A DNA stretch of 64,000 nucleotides from Apoderus coryli. Taxonomy: Eukaryota > Arthropoda > Insecta > Coleoptera > Attelabidae. Positions 11,580 to 23,639 of the stretch are shown one piece after another. The translations under genes and the position numbers were made by a program. Position 1 is the stretch's first letter. Every line of letters begins with the position of its first letter. Under the pieces are notes generated by a model that was not told where the DNA came from, did no database searches, and was given only the letters and a program-made list of their open reading frames with translations. The DNA lies in assembly GCA_911728435.2 (NCBI GenBank), contig OU452198.1, positions 14,728,001 through 14,792,000 on the forward strand. Direction: 5' to 3'.

Positions 11580-13413
11580 CCGGGTGTCCCACCGGGAAGG
11601 GATTCCATCGATTATGGAGAAACTACACTGTGGAAGAATCTGAAAATCTGGTGTAGTACTTAGGTCGACGGAACCAATTTGGCTAAAATGTTTTCAAGAA
11701 TCTACCACTTCCGGTTATACCGGAAATGGGTGTCAACTTCCTTATTTCAAATGTGACCCTACGTAAATTATATTTTTTTTATTCTCTTTGTAATTCTAAA
11801 CATATTTCATGCATAATATGTTATACCTATCGCCAGCCGTCTTCGAAATATTTGAAATTTTATGCCAAAAATTACGTTTTCAGAATAGAGAATAATAACA
11901 ATTTATTATTATATGGAAGCTTTAATAATTTAATTTGTTAGAATATCCTAGAAGGTATAGACCTACTTTAGCCGCCTACATATTTTTTTAGTATATATTA
12001 ATACAGGGTATTTGAAAAATAGGGTAAAGATCAAATTGAAAAAAGTGTCATAAATCAAAATTTTTAAATGACATTTTTTTGCATAAAAAATAAGGGCAAG
12101 TTTATGAAAGGATGTCTATCCCAAAAATTGATAGTTTTCAAAATATTGGAATTTTACATTTTTTTATTACAATAGTGATATGAATTTGAAATTTAATTGA
12201 TTTTAGTTGGCCATGATGACTTTAGATAGCAAATAAATATGACACTTGACAAAAATAATCAACAACTATGACAAATTGTAGACATTAATTAGTAGTAATA
12301 ATCATGGCGGGCTTATAAATTATACTAACGAATACTATCTAAATTTGTTTATTATTTATGGAGAATGGTGCTTTTAGAAAATCCAGACTCCACTGCAAAT
12401 TTTTCCAGAGATGTCCTAGGATATGCCGTGAAGTACCCCAGTACAGCTTCATCGTCACAAATAGGTTTCCTTCGTTTTATTTTTGTCTTTACGGACCCGA
12501 AATTTTTGAAATTATCTATTATCCGTTTAACAACTTTTGGTGCTGGCTTGTGTTTTTCTGGGTACCTGGCAGAAAATGTATCACACGTTTGTGACATCAC
12601 TCTGTCACATTATCCATAAATAATAAACAAATTTAGATAGTATTCGTTAGTATAATTTATACGCCCGCCATGATTATTACTACTAATTAATGTCTACAAT
12701 TTGTCATAGTTGTTGATTATTTTTGTCAAGTGTCATATTTATTTGCTATCTAAAGCCATCATGGCCAACTAAAATCAATTAAATTTCAAATTCATATCAC
12801 TATTGTAATAGAAAAATGTAAAATTGCCAATATTTTGAAAACTATCAGTTTTTGGGATAGACATCCTTTCATAAACTTGCCCTTATTTTTGATGCAAAAA
12901 AAAAATATAAAATGGGGGTTGCCATTTAAAAATTTTGAATTATGACACTTTTTTCAATTTGATTTTTTACCCCTTGTTTCAAACACCCTGTATTAGTATT
13001 TACTAAAAAAATATACGTAGGCGGCTAAAGTAGGTCTATATCTCCTAGGATATTCTAACAAATTAAATTATTAAAGCTTCCATATAATAAAAAATTGTTA
13101 TTATTCTTTATTCTGAAAACGTAATTTTTGACATAAAATTTCAAATATTTCGAAAACAGCTGGCGGCATACATATTATGTATGACATATGTTTAGAATTA
13201 CAAGGAGAATCCAAAAAAAATATAATTTATATAGAGTCGTATTTGAAATAAAGAAGTTGACACCCATTTCTGGTATAACCGGAAGTGCTAGATTCTTGAA
13301 AACATTTTAGACGAATTGGTCCCGTCGACCTAAGTACCACACCAGATTTTTAGATTGTTCCACAGTGTAGTTTCTCTATAATCGATCGAATCCCTTCCCG
13401 GTGGGACACCCGG
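11580..13413. mobile_element. Composite long-inverted-repeat mariner-like element, copy A
   Basis: It is bounded by TA at 11578-11579 and 13414-13415, with ends CCGGGTGTCCCACCGGGAAG and complement. Inverted arms of about 770 bp run about 11580-12360 and 12612-13413. A second, inner pair of termini lies at 12004 (CAGGGTATTTG) and 12990 (ACACCCTG), each abutting TA. The sequence outside the inner pair is itself palindromic. Only a short transposase fragment survives in the middle, so it cannot supply its own transposase. Confidence 0.85.
12352..12612 (-). pseudogene. DUF4817-like helix-turn-helix remnant of a transposase
   Basis: The minus-strand reading begins near 12612 (MDNVTE, then a stop/frameshift) and continues MMSQTCDTFSARYPEKHKP. 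After KVVKRIIDNFKNFGSVK it goes on with a second helix-turn-helix like segment ending FSKSTILHK, and stops at 12352. This corresponds to roughly the first 80-100 residues of the family. The whole DDD catalytic core is absent. Confidence 0.75.
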
Positions 13414-13415
13414 TA

Positions 13416-13904
13416 TAGGTATATTTGATAGACTTTTAATAATATTGTAGAATAAACACAAAGTAAGAATATTTCAGTATGTTAAAAGAAATAATCTGTC
13501 TCAAGCAAAAAGGCAATTTTTCTTTTAACCTAATTTCACGACAATACAACAAGTTTAGTTTTACATAACTAGAAGCAAAGTGGTTCTGTTCTATTCTTTT
13601 CGTACTGTTTCAATAGCTAAAAACTGCATTTTTCACAATCTCGCTATTACTTCCTTTATACCAAACTTTATACTTTCAAGTTTCTCACAATCAGAAAGAT
13701 ATTTCCTTAGAGTGAAAAACTTTAAGGGAACATTTCTACATATCATAGAACAATAAAGAAAAGCAGTGACATAAGTTATACCTAAGCTAAATTTGACGGT
13801 ATTTAAATAATATATTGTACAATTCTGTATCAATTGAAAGATATAAACGGTAACAAGTCATGAATAGAATTAAAATTATTGTAATTTATTTCAACATGTT
13901 GCTA
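13416..13904. other. No gene recognised
   Basis: A 490-bp spacer between two copies of the same element family, which lie in the same orientation end to end. I see no supported feature. Confidence 0.4.
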
Positions 13905-15011
13905 TACCGGGTGTCCCACCGGGAAGGGATTCGATCGATTATGGAGAAACTACACTGTGGAACAATCTGAAAATCTAGAGTAGTCCGTAGGTCGATGGGA
14001 CCAATTCGGCTAAAATATCTTCAAGAATCTAGCGCTTCCGGTTATTGCGGAAATGGGTGTCAACTTTCTTATTTAAAACGCGACCCTATATAAATTGTAT
14101 ATTTTTTGGATTTTCCTTGTAATTCTGAACATATTTCATGCAAAACATGTTATACCTATCACCATTCGTTTTCGAAATATTTGAAATTTTATATCAAAAA
14201 TGACGTTTTCAGAATAAAGAATAATAACAATTTTTTATTATATGGAAGCTTTAATAATTTAATTTGTTAGAATATCCTAGGAGATATAGACCTACTTTAG
14301 GCGCCTACGTATATTTTTTTAGTAAATATTAATACAGGGTATTGGAAAAAAAGGGTAAAAAATCAAATTGAAAAAAGTGTCAAAATTCAAAATTTTTAAA
14401 TAGCAACCCCTCATTTTATATTTTTTGTATTTTTTTGCATCAAAAATAAGGGCAAGTTTATGAAGAGATGTCTATCCGAAAAACTGATAGTTTTCAAAAT
14501 ATTGACAATTTTCAAAGACCTTAATAACACAGGAGACCACATTGTTTACATTTTCAGGGTTAGCCAACATCGTCCCTTCCTCTATTTATCCTAATACAAG
14601 CATTGCCAGACTTACAAATGTATTTGGAATATCTTTAAATTTTTGTCACAACAAATAAAAAATGAGGGATGTAAATAATTATTTGTAACTAAGAGGTTAA
14701 TAAAAAATTTTATTACTATACTTAGGTTATAAATTAGTTCATTTTAAGATTAAATTGTACAAAACGGGATAATTATTTTATTTTAGGAATTATTCTCATA
14801 GTAAAATAAAAGCGCACTACGGCAACATCGTTTACAACTTTACGCTTCTTGTACGACAGAACACGGCGTTTTGAATGAAATTATAATTTGCGACGTTGAC
14901 GTTGAGAAACACTCATGTCATTAGCGCTTTTCATCGTTTTTTGAAGTATATTCCTGTTTTGCGATATTCTTGTGTGTGTTTTTTTAAACTTTAAATATTT
15001 ATTGAATAACT

Positions 15012-16371
15012 ATGGTTCGTGGTTGTGTAGTTTGTGGAAAAGTGGATAGTTTATTTCCAGATTTAACTTTTCACAGGTAAGTGTGGTTATGTTTGGAAAT
15101 TTGTTTGTGTTTGGTGTTAGTTTACACAGTGGCGGGGTTTGTTTGATATGATAAATTTCTTACATTTTTAATTTTTATTTCTATTAAATTATTAGTAACA
15201 AAAGCAAACAGATACTTTCTGAAAATAATGTTGGTTCATTTACGCCCAACAATGTAACCGCTTAGTAATTCAAAGCAGCATTAAAGAAGTAAGTGGTAAA
15301 TCTACGTAGGATATTACCTCCCTAGCTCTGGAGTATAAGGCTGATTATAGCCTTTTTACATTAGGTACTTATATTGTATTTTTTAATTTAGGTTTCCTCA
15401 GGAACCGGAAAAACGAAAACTCTGGTTTTCTTTAGTTGGCATTGCTAAAGGACCACTTTTGCCAAAAAATCCATGGTTATGCTCGGATCATTTTTTCCCA
15501 GAGGATCTGGCAACGAAATTTAAGGGAGCAAGATTCGTTAGAAAGGGTGCAAATCCTCGACGGTGTGAAGGTGTTTTATTTTTGGATGATGCATCCACTA
15601 GGTAAAAAATATTTATAATTATATTTATTATATTATAATAATAATTTATATTCTTCTAGCTCTGACTCAACCACAGATGTTAGGTCTGTGGACTCATCTG
15701 TTTTTGGAACACCTCCAATACCGAAAGAATATCCTAAGTAGGTTCTGTTATTATTATTTTTTGGATAAAATTAAACTAGCTAAGTAGGTATGTGCATTAA
15801 CCGCATTTATATCCATTTTTAGGATTGCTCAGCTATTCTTAGAAAAAACTATTATGGAGTCCACTGTTTCAACCGCTAATATGGGGTCCCTAATCAAAAG
15901 GTATCCTTTAGAAAGGCTTTTTAATATTTTGATATATTGAATTAATACATATTTTAGGTCTGAAAGTATAATTGTTAAATCTATTCCTGGTACCTCCAGA
16001 GCCAGTTTCATTAGAAGCCAACAAGGGTTCAACCAGTTCTGTGACAGAAACTGCATCAGAAGCAGGAGAATCCCATTCAGATATAATTGAAGCCCCTGTA
16101 GCTAGTGCAAAAATTGGAAGTAAAAAGAGGTAGGTATTACACCAACATGTTTCAGAAGCGGGTGATATAAAGGGGCTGAAGCTAAATGTTGGTATATTTG
16201 GTACATTATTCAAATTTACATTTTACCGTTATGAAATTTTGATATTTGTTCATAAAAAGCTCTTTTTTAGTATAATTTACCAGGGGCTTGATATTTTTTA
16301 GGAAAAGGCGTTATTCTGGTGATATGGATAGTAGTGACTTTCAACCCCTACTAAGAGAAGAAAAAATATAG
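15012..16371 (+). pseudogene. P-element-like THAP transposase, spliced, N-terminal part only
   Basis: Six exons can be laid out with GT/AG borders: 15012-15076, 15392-15601, 15660-15737, 15823-15900, about 15958-16129, and 16302-16371. Exons 1 and 2 encode a THAP zinc finger: MVRGCVVCGK supplies C-x2-C, then FPQEPEKRKLWFSL, then WLCSDHFFPEDL, which supplies the CxxH end. Exons 3-5 are Ser/Thr/Glu-rich linker. Exon 5 needs a 1-nt frame correction near 15990 to stay open. After a stop at 16369-16371 and another at about 16390, the same frame continues into a basic coiled coil (RIHTLQNQVRRLKIRVKSLK, 16414-16473), as expected downstream of the THAP domain in P/THAP9-type transposases. The catalytic domain is absent. 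In the family the THAP finger binds transposon DNA. ATG 15012 is chosen because it directly precedes the first THAP cysteine. Confidence 0.8.
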
Positions 16372-16502
16372 GAATTTAAAAAAATAAAATAACGTGCCAA
16401 AGGAAAAAGAATACACACCTTACAAAATCAAGTTAGACGACTTAAAATCCGCGTAAAATCATTAAAAGATCTATTGATAGTTTTAAGGAACAAATCACAG
16501 AT

Positions 16503-16815
16503 ACCGTGAAGCTGGCGAAAAAATCAGAGGTGACTTTTATCATGGGCGATTTTAATGCCAAAGTAGGAAGTACACCACGAAAGGATATTACCGGTATATA
16601 CGGATTACGTACAGCAAACGATAGAGGAGACCGGCTAGTTCAGTTCTGCCAGGAACATGATTTCATTGCCTCAAACACCTTTTTAAACTTCCAAATAGAA
16701 GGCTCTATACGTGGACCTCTAGCGCCCATACCCCTGAAAGAATTATTCGCAATCAAATAGACTTCATACTTATTAAAAAGCGATACAGAAACTGCAAAAA
16801 GTCTGCAAAAACATA
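16503..16815 (+). pseudogene. LINE apurinic-type endonuclease fragment
   Basis: It translates to a stretch containing VTFIMGDFNAKVG, the GDFN block of AP-endonuclease-type LINE endonucleases, then YGLRTANDRGDRLVQFCQEH and ASNTFL. It becomes frameshifted near 16720, where RNQIDFILIKKRYRNC-like residues can be read in another frame. The fragment is of the RTE/CR1-like sort that often accompanies the reverse transcriptase seen at 36537-37707. It lies wholly inside the P-type element. Confidence 0.75.
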
Positions 16816-18384
16816 ATTAATTTGTATGTTCATAGTATATAATTATTATTTATTATCATTGTGTTTAATTTAATATATATAGCTAAAAATAAACTATTGA
16901 GAATAATGTGCCTTTTTTTATTTCCTGACTTCCTATTTGTAATGCATAAAATGATTTTAAAATTAGATTATCTTCAAATTATACATAAATATATTAATTT
17001 AAGTATTGTTTTTTCGATATACGAAATGAAGGTTTTGCAGCTATATCAAGAAATACCTACTACAAAGAAAGATTAACAGACTTTCTTAGCGAATACCTTA
17101 TACATATTAATATTTAAATTATTTTACTGAAAAACTCATTCCAATTAAATATCGACTAAATTTCAGTTTCAAAATAAGTTGAGTAGCTCGGCACGTTGGC
17201 TTTTTAATGTATGCTATTAATTATATATTATGTATTATTGTATACATAGTTCAAAAGCAGTCAGCGATCAGTACGCCACTGGCTGCAGAACGCATACCGG
17301 AGATTACAACGTTGCCAATGAGCAACTTGAAGGCGACAAGGATAAGTCTTTCTCTCTCTTACACAATACTTGTTTACAAGTAATGTTGGCTCGTGTTTGA
17401 AAGCACGTTATCAATGAAATATTTTGTCTCCTGTGTTATTAAGGTCTTTGACAATTTTACATTTTTCTATTACAATATTAGTTGGCCGTGATGGCTTTAG
17501 ATAGCAAATAAATATGACACTTGTCAAAAATAATCAACAAGTATGACAAATTGTAGATATTAATTAGTAGTAATAATCATGGCGGGCGTATAAATTATAC
17601 TAACGAATTTATAATTACTAATAGTATCTAAATTTGTTTATCATTTATGGAGAATGTGACAGAGTGATAACAAGAACGTGTGATAACATTTGCTACCAAA
17701 TACGCAGAAAAACACAAACCATTGATTTTAATTGGCCATGATGCCAACTAAAATCAATTGAATTTCAAATTCATATCACTATTTTAATAGAAAAATGTAA
17801 AATTGTCAGTATTTTGAAAACTATCAGTTTTTGGGATAGACATCTTTTCATAAACTTGCCCTTATTTTTGATGTAAAAAAATAAAAAATATATAAAATGG
17901 AGGGTTGCCATTTAAAATTTTTTAATTTTGACACTTTTTTTCAATTTGACTTTTTACCCTTTTTCTCAAATACCCTGTATTAATATTTTCTAAAAAAATA
18001 TACGTAGGCACCTAAAGTAGATCTATATCTCCTAGGATATTCTAACAAATTTAATTATTAAAGCTTCCATAAATATAATAAAAAATTGTTATTACTCTTT
18101 ATTCTGAAAACGTAATTTTTAACATAAAATTTCAAATACTTCGAAAACGGCTGGCGATAGGTATAACGTATTATGCATGAAATATGTTTAGAATTACAAG
18201 GAGAATCCAACAAAAATTAATTTATATAGGGTCGTATTTGAAATAAGGTATAACCGGAAGTTCTAGATTCTTGAAAACATTTTAGCCGAATTGATCCCGT
18301 CGACATACAGACTACACCAGATTTTCAGATTGTTCCACAGTGTAGGTTTTTCGATCTAATCCCTTCCCGGTGGGACACCCGGTA

Positions 18385-20827
18385 TTTGTATACGTGTATC
18401 TAGAAGATACACAATAAGAAAATATAGAGAAGTCTTTCTTGCTCCTCCTGTAAAAAATAATAATTTTGTCATAAAGCCTGTTTTATTATTATTAATATTA
18501 TTCCAAGACAATATTCCATATTATATTGTCATAAATATTCCATAAATAAATATAAATCATAAATAAATCAAACACCACATGATGTTGCATGGAAAAATAA
18601 AGATATTAATTTCCTATATATATTCTAGTTTACCTAGAGAAGTCAGCATTGCTCGAGAATCTGGATCCTTGCCTATTACCCTCCGCATTCAGGCTTATAC
18701 GAAAATGCAAACGTAGCTATTCTTGCCCTTCACCCCTTCTAACTAAGGATTACCAATTGGTAATAATAAGATGTACTTCTTATATTAATAACCAATTAGC
18801 AGAAATCCATATCTGAAAATCGTAATTCCTTTATTATTATTAGTCAGACTGGGAGGATTTACGGGTAAGCTTTCTTTTTACAGAAATGCCTGTATTATTA
18901 ATTCTCCTCTTTAGAGAAACAATAACAATATTCACTTGTGTTGTATATTGTCACATCTTTGGTTCTTATAAAGGGGCTAGATGTATTGTAATTTATTAAA
19001 AAATGTTTTCTACGATTTTTAGTCTCACAGGACTCGCTTGGCTAGTTCTCGATACGTCCCTGGGTCCCTCCTAGTATCATGTTTTCAGACGGAAGCCATT
19101 CAAAATGCTACAATCCTACTCACAAGTGGCTGGGTTTATTTAAGAAACACAACAGTTTAAAAGCTAAGTAGAAATGAAACGAAGTGAATCAAAAACTTAA
19201 TTACTGTTTATTATAAAAATGTACAAACTTTAAATAATTAAAAATGCAAATAAAATCAATGACTTTTTTTAAAAAATAACAAAAGATACAAAAAATACAA
19301 AAGATACAAAAGAGGAAATTACATACACTCTACACAATAAAATTTTGTTGGTACTTACATTAAAAATTTTAACATTTTGCACTCAATCAACTGGATCGTC
19401 TTCAAAGGAGTAAAAGTTACACGCGCGATCAAAAATTCTTTTTCCTTTACTCTTCGATGAACGGTCGAGAATCCGTTTTCCTAACGTCTAACTCTTACTT
19501 AAGAAAAACATCCCGAACTTCGCGCGTATCAGGACGTCCGTTTCCTTCGACTGTCCCGTCCGAACTCTCCTCTTTTTTGTTTGTGTCAATTTTTCATTTA
19601 ATTCTTTTCCCCCTTTCATTAATTTGTTTTATATTTTTCTACTTTTTTATTGGTCTACGCTATTTACTTTTTTCCTACCTAATGACCGATGCTTCTCCTA
19701 TTTTGTTTAGACCGCAAAAACAAAGTCCAAGCACCTCGAGTGAAAATAGCGACTGTCAGTAAATTTTGTAAAATGTAAATTATGTATTCCAAAAGGAAGT
19801 TTTGTCTAAAATTACTCTCGTTGGAAATAAAAAAACATAAGGTGATGTAACAGGAAGTATCTTCTCTAATGGAAAAATGAATGTATATCTTTATTAATAA
19901 GTAAATTAATTTATAAAATATTTAATAAATCTTCATACTGTGACAATATCATCATTAAACTAACAGTAAGAAGCCCTGAATAGCCGGTGCGGGTGGTCTA
20001 GTGGTAGATCAGGAGCAGGTCGCGCCGGTGTATAGTTGGTTGGCCAATTTCTAATGTAAAGAGGCATGGGAACGGATAGCCGGTAGAATCGTTAAATTTA
20101 TATATTATATATTAGCTTTGGAAAACCTATATCATAATATTCCCGTATGTATTCATTGAAAACTTATACCCAAACCACCAGAGGCACTGCAATAAGTCCG
20201 AAATTTTTAACATTGAGTGTCTCATCTATTACAATATATAAACATTTATCTATAGTTATTGCTGATGAAAAATAATATATTAAGATTATTTCTTACAAAA
20301 CAAATTTTAATAATCCCTTTAACAACATATATTTGCACTATTCCATTGTTTTGTACGCTGTAATTGAATCACAACTTCCAAAAATAAATCCTTAACCCTG
20401 CAATAATAAAATATTTAAGATAGACCCAACATATACTTCAGGAGGTATATATCTAACATATCTATATTAATTAAGTTACTTCATTAAGGAAGGAAAGTTT
20501 ATGTTGTTCTTCAACGTTTTTCGGGAAACTTTCGAAGGACAAACAAAGGAATACCGTCATTGTTTGAAGTAAAAAGAGATGAAAACAAAAGAAAAACATT
20601 ATCCTGGGTAGACATGATAACAAATGGGTTTATTTTGCTATCGTTAGATAAAAAAAATCAATAAAACGACGCTGACTCGTAATAATCATAATATTTTTGT
20701 TTACTGGGAGTTTGGCAACTCGTCTTTATTATGCAATGATTTAGGTTACCCAATTATCAAGTCATATTAATTCTTAACATTTATGTTGTTGGTTCAACTC
20801 AATATCTTTATTTTTTTAGAAGATTTT
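18385..20827. other. No gene recognised; possible tRNA-like box A at about 19990-20030
   Basis: No convincing coding region. An open frame at 19457-19762 has a hydrophobic low-complexity composition with no family resemblance and is not called. Around 19995 the phrase GTGGTCTAGTGGTAG resembles a tRNA box A, but I see no matching box B. The remainder is AT-rich spacer. Confidence 0.4.
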
Positions 20828-21162
20828 TTTACATGCGAATGACTAGCAATAGTCTCGAGCATGGAAAATTATTTACAGCTCGAGTTATGTACCTACTATA
20901 CTTTTAGTAATAATAATATTCATTACGTAACACTCTGGGGATTTTTATTTTTTATTATGGAATTATGTCAAACACAAATGTCAAATAAATTCAAATATTT
21001 AAATGTCATAATCACCTTTTCTTCTGTGTTAAGTATTTCTGCTTAAATTTTAATTCTGAAATGGATTCTGATTCTGCAAAGTCGTAGAAAAAGTATAGTA
21101 CATAACTCGAGCTGTAAATAATTTTCCATGCTCGAGACTATTGCTAGTCATTCGCATGTAAA
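20828..21162. mobile_element. MITE with about 70-bp terminal inverted repeats
   Basis: Bases 20828 to about 20897 (TTTACATGCGAATGACTAGC onward) are repeated inverted at about 21092-21162 with almost no differences. The 190-bp interior is AT-rich and non-coding. A phrase from the interior (AATATTCATTACGTAACACT, about 20917) recurs at about 21388, so a larger repeat may surround it. The transposon superfamily is not recognised. Confidence 0.75.
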
Positions 21163-22439
21163 ATATCATTTACAGCACATGTTATGTAATATACTATTAT
21201 TGTTTGTTTTGAGTGGGTGCAAATAGTCGTATAAACTTGAAACATTCTAAAATAGAGAGATCGTGAATCACGAGAACTAACCATACATTATTTGCTTTGT
21301 AAATTTGGGCACTTAAATAGTGAATGCAATATATTAGTTAAAAATAATATGACGTTTGGGTCACGTGATATTGAGACTGTCTGTAATATTCATTACGTAA
21401 CACTTATGTAAGATTGAATTTACATGTCACGTTAACAGTTTTGCAATAGACGGCTTAACAAAATAGGAGTAGAAAAAGTGATGGTAATGCATCAAGAAGT
21501 AAAGGACAGAGGGTGGTAAATTAGGTTAATTACTATGAGAAGTACAGTATGTAACAAAACGCCACTGGTTGTGGAATTTCGTGCTTATGTAGGCTAATTT
21601 TTATCTGTATTTTTCTTAATAGTTTTGGGTAACGAAAATAAATGATTTTTAACTGCATTTTATAAGAAATAATATATTTTTGTTATTTATATTATTTCAA
21701 AGATTGTAAATGTTTCAGCTCTTTCAAATAGTAAAGCATTATCTAAGGATCTTTTTTGGTCAAAAGCAATAAATTGTCTTAACGTCATGCTTATTTGATG
21801 GGTTTTGGAAACATAAATAAAGAGATAGTGAAATACAACCATATGTTGGTTGTGTTTCTTAGTCGAAGAATATTCCAGAAAGAATGAATTTGATTAGAGG
21901 GATGAAACGCTAAACATTCTCGAAATACCTTCCTATTAATTAGATGTTAGATGATATTGTATATATAGGTAATTGGAGTGCTATCATGGTTTTTCCCACA
22001 TCTAAGTATGATTATGAAAGGGCTCTAAAAGGTGTGTTTTTTTATCCAGTAGCTTTTATCAGTTAGATTCGTTCTAGTTTGTTTATAACTCAGACATACT
22101 AGTTTATAGAGTTAAGAATGGTTTTAGTTTCTTTCTTTGAGAGTTTGGACTTCTGACTTTTTATAAAAAGTTTGAGAACTTCCTTTCTAGTTCTTGTAGT
22201 TTATAAGTCCAGTTCATTTTCAGTCTCTGAAATAGTTTTTTTTTAAAGTTTCTTAATAATCAGTCGACGTAAAGTTTTGATCAGTAAGTTCTTTTGTTTC
22301 TTCTTTTTAATGTCTTTAAAGTTAAAGAAATTTTTGTTTCTAATTCAGTTTCAGTAAAGTCAAAATTTGTTTCTTTTAGTAATTATTGTTTAATATTTCG
22401 AATAGTCGAATTTAAAGTCTGCTATAATTGTCAGATTAC
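21163..22439. other. No gene recognised
   Basis: AT-rich spacer with T-rich stretches. I see no supported feature. Confidence 0.4.
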
Positions 22440-22616
22440 AATTATAGTTAAATTTTTACGGAAATTAATATAATTATTCATTATCAGAGCTTCAGGGGGG
22501 TTAATCTTAGATCAATGCTAAATTGTCATTAACTCCTTTTTGCAGATTGATAAATTAATTATTTTGTATTATGTATGTTTTTTTTTATTGCAAATAAATT
22601 TGATTATTATTATTAT
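22440..22616 (+). repeat. Probable LINE 3' tail with (TTA)n end
   Basis: It ends in AATAAATTTG followed by a TTATTATTATTAT run. The LINEs ending near 43068 and 48238 share this ending style. No coding part is attached. The piggyBac-like element inserted directly into the run. Confidence 0.4.
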
Positions 22617-23548
22617 CACGTTCGTGGACAAGCCTGCTACGGCCGTCAGGCGTTTTGTGACATGAAGGCCGTAGCAGTAAATTTTTATTCAAGCACGCCT
22701 GCAGTAACAGTCGCGTTTTACGTGCAATAGTTATGGGATGATGTAGAATGTGTCCCAGTAAACAGAAAAAAATGCCTTTTGATATCATTGATTCAATGAA
22801 TTTATGTCTGGCATTGATAGAAGGAACCAGATGATTTCGTACTACTCATCACTTAGAACAACACTATTTTGGTACAAAAAAGTGATCTTTCACTTATTGG
22901 ATATTACTGTCTGGAACTCCTTTTTTTGTTTAAAAAAATTAATAACTTAAATTATATTTCGTCTATCACTTTCAGAGTATCTTTAATGAAAAAATTGATA
23001 AATATTGACCCAAAAATCAAAGACGGAAGATCTTTAATAAAACTCTCTCCTGCTAATACACCTAGTATAAATCAAGTAAATACTGGAAATCACTTTCCAG
23101 AATTTATCCCAGTACCTGAAGATTATTCGCGCAACCGTTATTTTTTGCGTTGCAAGCAATGTTCTAAGACAAACAAAAGAAAGGAATTCAGTTACAGATG
23201 TACAGGTTGTCCTGAGAAACCTGGGCTTTGTGTTTCGACCCATGGCATGCTACATAAACATTGCAAGTAATTATTAACGACGTTTAAATGGTTTTTTTTT
23301 TGTACTCATTACTTATTGCAGTTTTCTTTAGGACGGCTATTACCGTTCTGTCCCATTATGAAAAAATTTTGGTGTCATGGGAGAGTGACGGTTATAGCCG
23401 TCTACCATTTTTCTAGTTTTTTTTTTTTTTGTTAAAATTAATGAATAAACCCAATCTATGTATATATTTAAATAAATAAAGCTCCATTTCATCATAAAAC
23501 CATGTGATTAATTTTGGACATCGTTATCTTTCATTGTCCACGAATGTG
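22617..23548 (+). mobile_element. piggyBac-like element, internally deleted
   Basis: Its termini are inverted: CACGTTCGTGGACAA at 22617 and TTGTCCACGAATGTG ending at 23548 (one mismatch). TTAT sits immediately outside both ends (22613-22616, 23549-23552) instead of the canonical piggyBac TTAA. Subterminal inverted GGCCGT/ACGGC words follow. The interior keeps only the C-terminal cysteine-rich end of a piggyBac transposase. The TTAT could simply reflect insertion in a (TTA)n run. Confidence 0.7.
22987..23270 (+). pseudogene. piggyBac transposase C-terminal cysteine-rich domain
   Basis: From a methionine at 22987 it reads MKKLINIDPKIKDGRSLIKL, a linker, then a cross-brace-like zinc finger. The finger comprises RCKQCSKTNKRKEFSYRC, TGCPEKPGLC and HGMLHKHC (C-x2-C, C-x2-C, C, then H...HC). 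This is the pattern of the C-terminal DNA-binding domain of piggyBac transposases. The DDD catalytic domain is missing and no start upstream restores it. The residues form one clean open frame to the stop at 23268-23270. Confidence 0.8.
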
Positions 23549-23639
23549 TTATTATTATAGCTCCAACAGTTGTTTTTTTGTTACTTAAAGTAAAGCTTCT
23601 AGTTGGGGAAAGCTTTAGGTCTATCTTAGTAAACTGAAG

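Larger units (their letters stand above)
14513..17450 (+). mobile_element. P-superfamily DNA transposon with THAP-domain gene
   Basis: The terminal inverted repeats are exact over 25 bp (left begins CAAAGACCTTAATAACACAG, right is its complement). The element is flanked by a perfect 8-bp duplication, ACAATTTT (14505-14512 and 17451-17458). An 8-bp duplication is the known signature of P elements (and of hAT), and the internal THAP gene points to P. A 9-bp subterminal inverted pair, AGCCAACAT, lies at 14562-14570 and (inverted) 17383-17391, about 50-60 bp from either end; this may be a transposase-binding site. The RNase-H-like transposase core is missing and a LINE fragment sits at 16503-16815, so this is a non-autonomous copy. 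It inserted into the arm of copy B, so it is younger than that element. Confidence 0.85.
13907..18382. mobile_element. Composite long-inverted-repeat mariner-like element, copy B, split by a P-type insertion
   Basis: TA flanks it at 13905-13906 and 18383-18384, with the same CCGGGTGTCCCACCGGGAAG ends as copy A. Inner termini are present too (about 14334 CAGGGTATTGG and about 17977 ATACCCTG). The left arm is interrupted by a 2938-bp P-superfamily element plus an 8-bp duplication; without them this copy is about 1.53 kb. The residual centre near 17647-17720 holds only MENVTE, a stop, and a YAEKHK-like scrap of transposase. Confidence 0.85.

Noticed and set aside
19457..19762. 101-codon open frame
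   Set aside because: Ser-rich start followed by a T-run-encoded hydrophobic stretch; no family resemblance and no splice partner seen.
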